A stretch of DNA of 64,000 bases from contig JACATO010000930.1 in NCBI GenBank assembly GCA_018389105.1, positions 310,001-374,000 of the forward strand. The letters are read 5' to 3'. Below, piece by piece: positions 1-11,000 of the stretch (position 1 is its first letter; every line of letters starts with the position of its first letter). A program made the position numbers and the translations under genes. This stretch comes from Nautilus pompilius. Its lineage: Eukaryota > Mollusca > Cephalopoda > Nautilida > Nautilidae. Under the pieces are notes generated by a model. It was not told the DNA's origin and did no database searches. It was given only the letters and a program-made list of their open reading frames with translations.

Positions 1-622
1 GTGGGTGTATGGGTATGACCCGGAAACCAAAGCTCAGTCATCACAATGGAAGCACCCAACGTCACCAAGATCTGGAGAAAAATCAAGGTGATGCTGACTC
101 TTTTCTTCTACTACTGAGGCGTTGTGCATCACAAATATGCACCGGAAGGACAAACAGTTACAAAGGAGTACTATCAGGAAGTCCTCCGACATCTTCGTGT
201 TGCAGTTTGGTGCAAGAGACCGGATCTGTGGGCCTCACAAAACTGACAGCTGAATCATGACAATGCCCCGGCTCATTTGTTGCAGCCGATCCAAGGTTTC
301 TTGGCAAAGAAAGGCATTTTTCTCATTCTCCAGGTTCCCTACTCTCCAGACATGGCTCCTTCTGGTTGTTCCCAAAAATGAAGATTCCACTGAAAGGCAC
401 CCACTTTGAGAGCCGAGAAGATATCATGCGGAATGCGATGGCAGAGCTGAGAGCCATTCCGGAAGAAGTATTCCAGATGTGCTTTGAACAGTGGAAGGAT
501 CGCTGGGCTAAGTGTGTGGAGGCACAAGGGGCCTACTTAGAAGGGGATTAGCAATTGAACCCCACCAAGTACATAATTTTTTTTTCCCAGCCTAAGGTCG
601 GATACTTTTTCAATAGACCTCG
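1..622 (+). mobile_element. mariner-like element, 3' part, dead copy
   Basis: The window opens inside a mariner transposase, at the WVYGYDPETK block, and runs to a terminal inverted repeat ending at 622, followed by a TA. It matches the complete copy at 60617-61888 almost base for base. Visible blocks are WVYGYDPETK, KVML, YAPEGQTVTKEYYQEVLRHL, HDNAPAH and a C-terminus ending AYLEGD before the stop at 549-551. It is broken several times: a frame change near 75-85, TGA at 115-117, TGA at 244-246, and a 7-base deletion near 361-366 that removes the third catalytic aspartate of the DD34D triad (SDFWLF in the other copy). It cannot make an active transposase. It lies upstream of, or in an intron of, the GK5-like gene. 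Confidence 0.93.
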
Positions 623-1190
623 TATATATATATATATTGATCTTGATTTTAAGATCAGCTAGTTTTCCTCTGTTGGTTTTTAAATGGAATTTGTCATGTG
701 CCATATGAAAAATACCCTAAAGAAAACTTTGATGTTATGGGTCCAAAATAAACCTGGCCGTATTTCGACCAAGGTTGATCATTTCCAGACAATTGTGGAA
801 AGATCCGACCTGCTTTTAGAGTGTGAACTCCAGTAACACATACTAGAGGTCATAATTATAAATTGGTTAAGGATTCCACATTTGCTTGATATTAGGAAAA
901 AAATAACAGAAGTATAAATGAATGGAATGTTTGCCACTTTAATACTGGTGGAGTAAACAATTTTAAAAATCAGGTTGTTGTTATGTAAGTCGAAATATCT
1001 TCCTGAAGCCCTCATAGCAGCCGAACCAAGATCGACGGATAAAACGTAGACAAGGGTTCTACCCCCACTTTGAACTCAACATGTTTTGCTCCCATTTATG
1101 TTAGTGTTATTTTTATTTATTCATGGTGCTTGAGTAGAACAGACCAATTTTCACTTGTGGCTTTGACAAGTGCGCACTCTTTTGTTGAAG
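623..1190. other. intron or upstream DNA of the GK5-like gene
   Basis: AT-rich non-coding DNA between the mariner end and the first GK5-like exon. I saw no exon, RNA gene or further repeat beyond a short (TA)n run at about 623-638. Confidence 0.6.
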
Positions 1191-1354
1191 GCCCCAATCT
1201 GCGATGATACAGCTGCCTCAACGATGATCGGGATGACTCCTAAAACAACGAAGGCCCACATAATGAGAGCCATTCTGGAGTCCATTGCTTTTCGATTCAA
1301 ACTTCTTTATGAGACAATGCTGATGGAAACGAAGTTGCCAATATCAGCTGTCCG
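1191..1354 (+). CDS. GK5: GK5-like exon (antepenultimate to stop)
   Basis: The acceptor is the AG at 1189-1190 and the donor is GTAGGT at 1355. It encodes APICDDTAAS through PISAV plus two bases of an Arg codon (phase 2). The AILESIAFR block is the family signature. The exact 5' edge is the least certain border of the three. Confidence 0.82.
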
Positions 1355-2660
1355 GTAGGTGGCCCTGAACTTTTAGTTTTTTCTTTTTAACTTGAATCAT
1401 GATGGGGTAATCTTTTTAGACCTCAAATTTGTTTATTTATACAAAAAAGTAAATCAGTAAAGGCATATGTTGGTTTCTACTTCACAGTTTATATGCTGCC
1501 ACAGGCCCAAATAAGATCAAAGATGCAATTCAATCCATAGAACTATCTGTAAAAGCTCTAAGCAAGATTCTGCATTTTTAATTACAGAGTCAATGGTGGA
1601 GTATCAAGTAACAGATTCATAGTGCAGCTGATGACAGATCTAACCAATAACACAATAGAACAGTCGCAGTGCGTCGACATGACAAATCTGGGTGCTGCCT
1701 TCCTTGCTGGACTTGGAGCAGGTGAGAACAGGACTCCCATTTTTTAAATAAAAAAGGGCAGTAAATTTGGGTGATCTAGGGAGAGTTGTCTGTTTAAACG
1801 TTTGATAGCGTTCCAGATTCAAGTCAGATCCCTGTAAAGTAGAACTGAAGGGCTGTTAAAAGGAACTTGAAGGCAGGGATGTATAATGATCCTAGAAGTT
1901 TTTCTGTTGCGACAGCTCTTCATAACAAATCTTTTTTAAGCTGGAACCTGGCCTTCAAGATCTGAATTCATTAAATTAGGTTTAGCTTCATTTTATAAGG
2001 CAGAAAACCATCATGGCATACAAGGCCCTGTGGTGGGAGAGAGAGAGATCATGTTTGGTTGTGTACATATATAATCACTATTAACCAGAACTAGTGTAAA
2101 TTTACTCCACCCTCAATTCCGTTTCTATTATAGAGCAGGTGAAAAAAAAACACCTGATGTTCTTGTGTGATATTGAGTTCAAATACTTTAGTGGATATAA
2201 GCAATTAAATTTGCTTTCTTGTGTAATTGGACTACCAGTGCAGTCCATCCAGAACCCAAAATAAGCTGGATTAGCCAGGTGTTTTGTAATGGCAGCTTTC
2301 TTATTAATTCCTGGCCTGTAGAATGTCAAACTGATTCAGTGCTGGACATACATTTAGTTTTAAGAAATCATAAGTCCATCTTTGCAGTTAACACGAAGGA
2401 TAGTAAGTCCTACGTGATGATAAACTTTCTTTTTTTTTTGGCCTTGTATGAGAAAAGAAACAACTAATGTGCTCTGCTGTGATGGATTGATTTTTTTCTA
2501 AGGTGTGTGGACGACTAAAGATGAACTGATCCGGTTGCGAAATGTGGGCCAGATTTTCAAACCACAGCACAATTGGGAAACGTACAAGTCGGTGTTCCAC
2601 ACGTGGGAACGAGTGGTCAATCGATCAAAGAGGTGGTACATCAATGACTCCTGGCACTGA
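1191..2660 (+). CDS. GK5: glycerol kinase 5-like protein (FGGY family), C-terminal part
   Basis: The last three exons (1191-1354, 1588-1721, 2503-2660) join to 152 codons with stop TGA at 2658-2660. The earlier exons lie outside the window. The segment is the second FGGY domain of a sugar or glycerol kinase of the ASKHA fold. Landmarks are AILESIAFRFKLLYE, the GGVSSNRFIVQLMTDL block (the GGxxxNxxxxQ region), DMTNLGAAFLAGLGAGVWTTKDEL, and a tail of alternating W and K/R. Layout and wording fit glycerol kinase 5 better than the classic glycerol kinase GK, as I recall human GK5. FGGY kinases use ATP to phosphorylate glycerol or related polyols; the substrate of this one cannot be read from a fragment. 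It converges on DNAJC3, whose stop is 5.2 kb away. Introns of 233 and 781 bp hold nothing recognisable. Confidence 0.88.
1588..1721 (+). CDS. GK5: GK5-like exon (penultimate)
   Basis: The acceptor TTACAG ends at 1587 and the donor GTGAGA starts at 1722. It completes the split Arg, then reads VNGGVSSNRFIVQLMTDL and on to LGAAFLAGLGA, ending in phase 1. This is the conserved FGGY C-terminal core. Confidence 0.9.
2503..2660 (+). CDS. GK5: GK5-like last exon
   Basis: The acceptor TTTCTAAG ends at 2502. It encodes GVWTTKDELIRLRNVGQIF and on to the C-terminus YINDSWH and TGA. A run of ten G follows the stop codon directly (2661-2670). Confidence 0.9.
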
Positions 2661-2900
2661 GGGGGGGGGGATGGCTATGCAAACCATGCAACTGTAGAAG
2701 CATCAGCCACCCTGTGTAGTTAAGCTTTTTAAAAAAAATATTTGTAAATAAGATTACATTTTCATATAAACGTTTTCAGAAAATACAAATATATTGCTTA
2801 TATGTTGACCTACTTCATATTGGATAAAGGTGAGAGGGAGACAGCTGGTAATCTTTCAGGGGTGGGGGGAGTGGGATTGTTGAATAAACGGCAGTCAAAC
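2661..2900 (+). other. GK5: GK5-like 3' UTR, with AATAAA at 2883-2888
   Basis: Non-coding DNA after the stop. The first AATAAA downstream is at 2883-2888 and is the likely poly(A) signal. The UTR end is inferred, not seen. Confidence 0.45.
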
Positions 2901-4979
2901 ATTTTACATTTACAGCATTTCTTTAGTGTATTAACTCATTTGTTTATTTATTCAGCAGAATTAAAGACCCACCTTTATCTCCAAATTAACTGATAGATGC
3001 TAGTGTACTGATGACCACAAAAGCCATTAGGTTTGTTTTTTACCAGGAAGTTTTATCTCCATTAATAAACCTTTTGTGGGCTTTCCCCGACAACTGAAAC
3101 TGAACTCCTCAGATCGAGACATTCCTTTATAACTCTGCCCGTGTTTGGACCACTACTCCAACGATTAGTAGCTGGAAACAAGGAACTCTCTGCCATTTCA
3201 GACAACAACGTAATCAAACTTACCCAGTAATCCATCGGTTTTGCTTACTGTGATAATAGAGAACCTTTAATATCTACCTATAAAAAAATCAGGCATTGGC
3301 TACAGGTTGTCATGCTGTTTCTAGGGTCCATTCATTCAGACCGTGCATCATAATTAAAATTCCCCTTCCCATAATCCTCCTCTGTAAAATGGCGGATGTC
3401 AAAGTGAACAGAAACAATGAAAACATTTAAACATGAAGGATGAATGTATACTTACCTGACCCTTACAATTCAGGCTGGCTCCTTATTGATTCCTTGATAA
3501 ATACAAGGACTTAGGGAAGAGGAATATTTATTTATCAGTTTAGTTTTTGTAAATGATGTACTAACTAGTAAATTATTCACAGCTAGCTAAATATTTAAAA
3601 TTGTCTTGAAAAATGAAACTTTCAAATTCCAACCCCATCTAACGATGGTAGCTGTAGACATCCAACTGCCCATACATTCAAATCCCTAAATTGTTTTCAA
3701 ACTCCCCCCAAAAAAACAACTTATAATCCATACTTTGTACAAGACGACTAGAAAAATTATACTAAACCCAGAAATTCTATGCTGAACCTTTTCTTAATGG
3801 CTTCACCACACACACAGCCAACATGTGGACACTGATGGATTTATAGGATTACTCAGTCTAGTCTACTCTAGTAGCTACCAGGAGACAGAGAGCCATGGAG
3901 AGAACTAGCCGCTAATACAATTCCAAAATTTTTATCTACACTTGTGAGTAATTTATTCCACTCATTGACAATTACTAAAAGAATATTTTCTGATATATGA
4001 TAGTGTTGTAATAGTTAATTTGTAATCATGACCCCTAGTATTAGTAACTTCAGTTAAGTGGAGGAGGAGAGATGTTTCTATCCCTAAACTTAGGGAAAGT
4101 GGTCCATTTCGACAAGTTCAAAACTCACCATATTTTTGAAAAATTCCACTAGGTCTACTTTTAAACAATCAAAATCTAGACTTGGTAGAACTAATATTTT
4201 CAGTCATTTAGTGTACTCCAAACATTCTAATAAATCAGATGAAGACTCCCTTATCTACATACACATTTACCTGAAACTCTTAGAGTCCAGGTGATGGACT
4301 TAAAGAAATAAGCAAGTACACTGGAATGCCAAAAATACGTCCATAATCATTTTTTTTTCCATTCAATAGAATGGTGCCATTAATAGATGTTGACATTAAG
4401 TAGAGGAAGACAAATGAAGTTACTGCTGAGAATAGTTCCAAAATACAGCTATAATGTAAATGTATAAATTTTCCATTTTGATAAATTTAGTCTTTTAATT
4501 TAAGGGCTACCCGATGATTAAAATGGACCCCTGGACAGTAATAATAGAACGAATGCTGCTGCTTAATTACCATTATCGAGTAATTCGCTATCAATGAAAT
4601 TCAGGTGTTAATGAAATCAAGTTGTTTTGGACAACATGTCCTATTGGGAAAAACCAAACAAAATGACATCCAGTAAAAACAAATTTTTCAAAATCTAAGA
4701 AAGATGACAGCTAGACTGAGTTAACTGGTAAGGCCTTCATCAGAGAATTACCTATACAATTTTAATATATGGGTATACATACCTCTGGTAATGAAGTGGA
4801 TGTGTTCATGAAATCCATTTCGTTCTCAGAAACTTCACTTTCAACATGAGGTTAATGGGAAGAAGCTCCAGTCCTTCGTTATTCTGTATTTTGCATGCTG
4901 TACAAGTCCAATAAATACAACATTATAAAACATTGTCAATGATACACCTTTGATATAAAAAAAAATCCAGTTACACTCA
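2901..4979. other. intergenic DNA
   Basis: AT-rich sequence between the convergent GK5-like and DNAJC3 genes. No exon, tRNA or clear repeat was seen. The left part of the Tigger relic may extend into 4500-4979, but no terminal repeat could be identified. Confidence 0.5.
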
Positions 4980-5996
4980 CCAGTGACTTGTCGCAGCTTG
5001 CATATACTAGTTTACCACCATTGCCCACTTTTGCTCTGACTTGGCAACGGTGGATGAGTGTTGCTGATTGCATGGAGAGCTGCCAGGATCCCAGTTTGAT
5101 GGGCCTGTATATGGTTCTTGTAGTTGCTGAAAAGTACTTCTTTTTGATGAATGCATCAAGTGTTGACTGTCTTGCCTCCCTTCTTCCTTATCTCAAGACA
5201 GCAAGAGATTTCTTTCAACCCTTTCTTGACAGCAGTGTTGCGTTCCCAGTCTGGGTCATTATTTGAGGCGTCCTCCATTTGCATCCATAATCTTTGCAAT
5301 ATTTTCAGACAAAAATTTTGCAGTTAACACTTTTTTCTGGTGTCTCATCTGCAACTGGGTCTTGTTCATCTCTCATCAGCTGTTCCTGTTGTGTTGCTTT
5401 CTTGCAAATCTTTGTTGATAAGTAACTCCTCATGAGAGTAGAGAAGCTCTTGCACATCATTATTTACCTCATCAAATCCTCCTTCCTTTGCTGGCATCTT
5501 GGTCTCAGAACCAGCAAAGTCACTGACAACATCTGCCCACAGATCAAGCCACACCCCGTTCACACACTCGCTTGTCACCTCTTGCCAGGCATCTGTCTCT
5601 GATGTAGTCAATCGCTTTCATTATGAAGATTTCCAAAAATCTTTAGTTCATCATTACACTGCTTCTTGTGAGAGTTAATTTCTTAGCAGTTGATCCACCT
5701 GCAGTTTTAACTGAAACTTTCAGACTGTCTAAGATAGATTTCAGTGTGGACCGAACTGTACCTAGCGAGTGAGCCACATTGCACTTCTCCTCTGCCTCAA
5801 CTTGGCATATGGCCTGCATTTTTACATCCAGCGATACAGACTGCAGCTTCTTTTTAGGCACACGTATCACCATCACTTGGCTGGCACAGGTGGCTAATAA
5901 TATTTCAAATAGAAAAGGGAAATGGTGAGATATAATTTGCACGTATGTGCTGGGTGTTAGGTTTGAACTAATGGCTTTTTTTTTTTTTTGTGGCAC
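4980..5996 (-). pseudogene. Tigger/pogo-like transposase relic, core deleted
   Basis: Read on the minus strand, 5996-5643 encodes a CENP-B/Tigger-type N-terminal helix-turn-helix, with SLDVKMQAICQVEAEEKCNV and SLGTVRSTLKSIL. About 30 bases further on, 5611-5366 encodes the far C-terminal part of such a transposase (AWQEVTSECVNGVWLDLWAD and the following acidic stretch). A third block at about 5265-5240 reads NDPDWERNT and is followed by a KKGLKE-type helix. A complete family member is about 450-550 aa; the DDE catalytic domain between the two ends is missing, so this is an internal-deletion derivative. There are several stops and frame changes. No TA-flanked terminal repeats were found, so the outer limits are approximate. 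Confidence 0.8.
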
Positions 5997-6889
5997 ATTT
6001 GATCTGATTGGCTGAAATCAAAACAAGGCTAGCGGAGCGTTCTTGTTGGAGATGCCATTAGTTTCATTTCCTAACTATTCAGATTTTAAGCAAAAAAGAC
6101 AACTGGGAATAAAAAACAAACTTCCTAATAAAGAGGCTTCATTGTCACAGGTGTAGCTATATATATATATAAATCAAACTTCTGGACAAACATAAAATTC
6201 GATTTTATTGTGAATAATTATTCCTTCATCTCTGAAGGGAGGCTGAAAAGGAAGCAGGCACATAGCATAAACCCAGGAACCAGGTGGCTATTTTGTTTTC
6301 TAAAAAAAAAGCAGATCTTTCATTCTTTACTCTCAACAGCAGCACCAAAATGACATCAAACTTGCACAGGCTTTAAAAACTGCAAGAAGAAATAACAGAT
6401 TGACACTGAGACGTAGTAGTATTTCCACACTCGCTACCTCATCAAAGGTAGCAACATTTGTTTCTTGTATGTCACATCAGTTACTAAGGGAGAAATCAGT
6501 GGAAGTGGTGAACATCCTTATTTTATACATGTGGACTTAAAGCTAAGCATACCAGCTACTAAAAGGTTTAATAGAAAAATTAAAATTGTCAAATTAAGCT
6601 TTGTTAATATCGATTCTCTGTAGAAGCTACAATAAATAATCAGCTTTGGCAATGAAATGAAGATCACAAAAGAAAATGATAAAAATGTACTGAGTTTATG
6701 ACACTTGGCACGTTGTTTAACATATCCTACCTAACTAGTTTTTAGGGGGCAGCTTATGTATTTTTGGCATCCCAATGGGAAAGAAACTTGACTGAAAGTT
6801 AGTTTTGCTCTAGTTGTACCCGTTCACTTCTATTAAAATTTTCAAGCAAAATAAACAACAAAGTCTGATTAACTTTAAAATTTGTACAT
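5997..6889. other. intergenic DNA
   Basis: AT-rich sequence between the Tigger relic and the probable DNAJC3 poly(A) site. Only a short (TA)n at about 6160-6170 and A-runs were seen. Confidence 0.5.
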
Positions 6890-7887
6890 TTTATTTGTAA
6901 GTTCTCTCTCAATGATCATTATATTTACAAAAATGTGTTGACAGTCTGTTGAGAAGAAGGGCTGTAGATAGAATGTCTGTCCTTGAGCCAGCATGAAGTC
7001 TTAACAAAGAATCTATGTTAGAGACAGCAGATGGAACAAAATAACCCCAATTTCTGACCAATAAATATTTAAAAATAAAGGAAGGAAGCACTTGAGACTA
7101 GAAATTGTTTAGATAATTATGATTCCTCTTAATTCACACACAAAAAAAAAGAAGTTAAAAACTACTTTTATTTTCTGAGCTAAGACATGATATCAGAATT
7201 GCTACAACAATAGAATTTCTCTGAAGCAGTCAATCCAATGAGAAAAAATTAAGTATAGATTATTATTATTTTTCTTATTTCAAAATTAAAAGCCTTGATC
7301 AGTTCTTACCTCTGAATATCAGAGTTTGTTGAAGCCTCTAATGGGTTATGCCAAAACCGAGATGTTTCCAGTTTTCGCAGGTAGGACCTTTTGAGTTTGT
7401 ATCAAATAACATATCTGAGAGTCTGATTTCAGGTGGTGATAAGGGAGCTCTGACCAAATATGAGGTTGGCACATTGTCCTAGTCATATTAGGACAAAATT
7501 AAACTCCATCCATGGAAACAAGATGATGCTTATTGCTAGAGAATTGAAGTTGGCAGAAAAATGCTGTTTTTCTTAGCCAGATACAAAATACCAGCCTTCA
7601 AAGGCCATAGATAGACAAGTAGTAGTTTAACCAGAATTTTCCAGGATGAGCAGCTCTTGGGAGTAAGGTGAAAAACTGCTCAGGTCAGATGTGGGATGGA
7701 AAAGGAGACAAATGGTTTTAGTCCAATCTTTAGTTCTCATTAACATTCAGTCCAATCTGTTCTCTCTATGAAATATGTACACTGGAATTAGTGCTTTAAT
7801 CCATATATTACATTTGTACATCTTATATCATATAAAACAAAAAAAAATCTGTTCAATTTCATTTCTAAGTTAATCCACAGGGCTTTG
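6890..7887 (-). other. DNAJC3: probable DNAJC3 3' UTR, with AATAAA at 6895-6890
   Basis: Non-coding DNA 3' of the DNAJC3 stop. A minus-strand AATAAA lies at 6895-6890; another candidate lies near 7170. Which is used cannot be told from sequence, so the UTR length is a guess. Confidence 0.4.
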
Positions 7888-8027
7888 TCAATTGAAGTGG
7901 AATTTAAACTGGAATCCACCAGATCCAAAGGGATCAAATCCCTGATGCCAAAATGGACCTCCATGACCATTGTTCTGGGATTCTGGATCCAGTGGATCTT
8001 CTCCATTATCAAATTTCTCTCTCTTCT
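7888..8027 (-). CDS. DNAJC3: DNAJC3 last exon, G/F-rich C-terminus
   Basis: Encodes EKREKFDNGEDPLDPES, then a Gly/Phe-rich stretch ending FQFKFHFN and TGA at 7890-7888. It matches the vertebrate C-terminus closely. Confidence 0.97.
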
Positions 8028-11000
8028 CTGAAAAATACATTAACCACCATCTATATAGTAAAAAATAACAGTAGCTTTTTAAGTTACAACAGTATACTCA
8101 GAAATGATCCGCAAACCTGGGGAGGATGGACAGCATATTGGTTTTTAATAAAGGAAATTAACCACATTTAATCATTTTGCGATTTCAGGTTCTACATTTT
8201 TAGTTCCGACAAAATTATGATGAGCCATTATGTATGTGCGAAGTGAGATTTTGAGATATAGGAAAGCTTGTTTATTACACTCCTCATTCAAAATTCACAA
8301 GTGTACAGGGTTCTGCTGCAGTCAGGGAACAACCTCTGCATAATTATCCTGCTCTGATGGCTATGAACATTCAGAACAATAATCAAAAATTCTAATTTTG
8401 TTGTATAATAGATTTCTCTCACAGACATTACACAACTTAAACAAAGTTTCTGTAAACTTTTATGCAAAAAAGGCATTTTAATTGATTAACCCTTTCCTGT
8501 TCAGGAAATGCTATATTTAATATGCACAAACATTCAGACATTTTCCAAGATGGCTGCACAAAATGCATCTACCTTATTAAAATGTTATGGAATGACTCAA
8601 ACAGCACTGATGACATTAATGAACTACCCAGAAAACATTGGGGAAAATTTATAGTGCAGAAAGTAAAAAAAATGTAGAGTAAAATCACCAAATTGTTGTC
8701 ATATAGCTGCTAGTACTAATTCAGTTTCTAAACTCTCCTCACTACCATTACTTTTGGCACTAAGATTATCACTCTCACTCCATCAATCAATGGACAGCAC
8801 AAAATTATGGTTATGTTTACTGCCAGTGCATTATCACAAAAAAGAAAAGCCAATCTTCAGGCCATCAGACTAAAGACATTGGCATGTTGATCAGCTATAG
8901 ATGGCCTGAACTCTGCTTGATAACTTCACTCTCTGCTGACTCCATTCCTTGATGTTTTTATATTGCTGTCCAACCAGCTAAATGATGAGATCCAAGGCAC
9001 AAATACTCAAGAACTCCACATCCCCAGAAGAAAAGGATTCACGGTTGGATTCCATCATGTGTCAAGAAAATAAACCAACTAGGTAACACATGGTTCATTC
9101 TAGTAGCTTCACCAGTAGAATCACTTTCGCAAGAAAATGAAATGACATAAATAGCCAGAGGAAGTGATAATGTAGACCAAAATCCTCCTACATGTCCTAT
9201 TTATAGGATAGACAGGTATGTTCAGTATCTGGCCATTTTCAGGTGACTTGAACAGGAAAGAATTAACATAACCAGGTTATAGTTTAGGATAAAACAACTA
9301 AACAAATTATGTGAACTTCCATAAAAAACATTGAGATTTTGCAAATGAGTAGTTATGGCCATGTATTAACTAAAACAAGTAATTCCCAAGTTTGGCATTG
9401 TAGCACAAACTGTCCACAGATAACCAAGTTTGCACTGTTAACAGTGAAAATAGAGACAAAAAAGGAGAGTAGTAAATTCAAAAGTAATATTTTTAGGAAA
9501 ACAAAAACTGATTTTTAAATTAGTGGACAAAGAAGAATGCAGCCAAAAATTGTGAATATTGATAATAATCAGGAAAAAAAATGAGGGTAGGTGACTGGAA
9601 TAGGGAGAAAGTCCAAGTTGGTAAAAAATATCCTTACCAGGATTGGTGAGAACTTCTTTAGCTGCTGCTATATCTATGAACATCTTCTCTGCAGTTTTCT
9701 TATCATCATCTTTGTATCTGTCTGGATGCCACTTAACAGCCAGTTTCCTGTATGCCTTTAAGATATCCTTCTTGCTGGCTGTCCTGTCATTAAAAGGTAC
9801 AAAACTGTAGCTATGGAGCAAGCAATCAGTTCTAACAAATGAGATGGAGGGGACCCCAAAGATAAATTATTTACACCCTATACAGTTAAAACACATCTCT
9901 AGTTTATAACCAGATTTAGTGTTTCAGCTTAAGTACTGCCACATCTGCATACAACTAACAGTATCTCATTTCTTTTTAAATGAGAATTTATTATGAAAGA
10001 CAAAAGCAAAACAGTACCTTACAGGAAACTGTCAAAGAAATACAAATCTCCCAAACTCCTGTTTTACTGTCTACAAGACAACTTGTGCCTTAGATTATAG
10101 ACAATTTTTACATTTGTTATAAATAACAGCAGAATTAAATGACACTATCTCATTACTAATCAATGAATGGTCATTTTATGTCTGTGACTTGCTAATGGAG
10201 TTTCTACTGACTAAACTATGCAAGAAACAAACATCTTCCCACTAACCGCTTCACATTCAGTATTTTGTAGTAGTCTCTTTTCTTCGACTGTTTGAGCAGT
10301 TTCTGTGCCTTTTTATGTCCATCATGGGCTCGCTGGGATGCCTCGTCTAGATTCTGCGCTTCCTGAAAATCTTTCATTGCTACAATAAAACAAAATTTCT
10401 ATAAAATGGTATCTGCTCATGAAGAAAATCCAGACCATGCAGACAGACTTTAGAGAGCCTGACTCAACTGACTGCCCTACCAGCCATACATTTTTTTTAA
10501 AAAATTGGACTTGGGAAGTTTGTTCTGCAACAACTACAAGTGATACCATTAGCAGTAGTCAAGAGAACAAGTACCCAAGAATTCCATAGTGAAATGAATT
10601 AAGTTCATTTCTCAATGAAATCTTTTGAAAGAAGCCAAATTTGTGAAGTCGTCATATGGACACCACACCAAAACATAATTTAATTAGTAAGAGCAATGGT
10701 CAGTGGTAAGGCATTTTAAAATCTCTCTTTATCATCCATATTTCAAATAAAACTGATGACAGGTTTCATAAATACATTTTGGCAACTTAAGAGAAAATGA
10801 TAACATTTAACAGTTTCTTTCTAAAACAAAGCAATCAAAAACATTCCTTCCAAACCTTGTTTTTAGCTTTATCCCCTCCCCTCACCAAGAACTTGTGTCG
10901 TGACTAGGCCCAACATTCAGCTAGTGGTGAAGTAAAAAGCACTTTAACATAACTTTCATGAACATTAATTCATGTCTATCTTTGTATCTTAATTAAAACG

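Noticed and set aside
4988..5266. 92-codon plus-strand frame
   Set aside because: Antisense of the C-terminal part of the Tigger relic.
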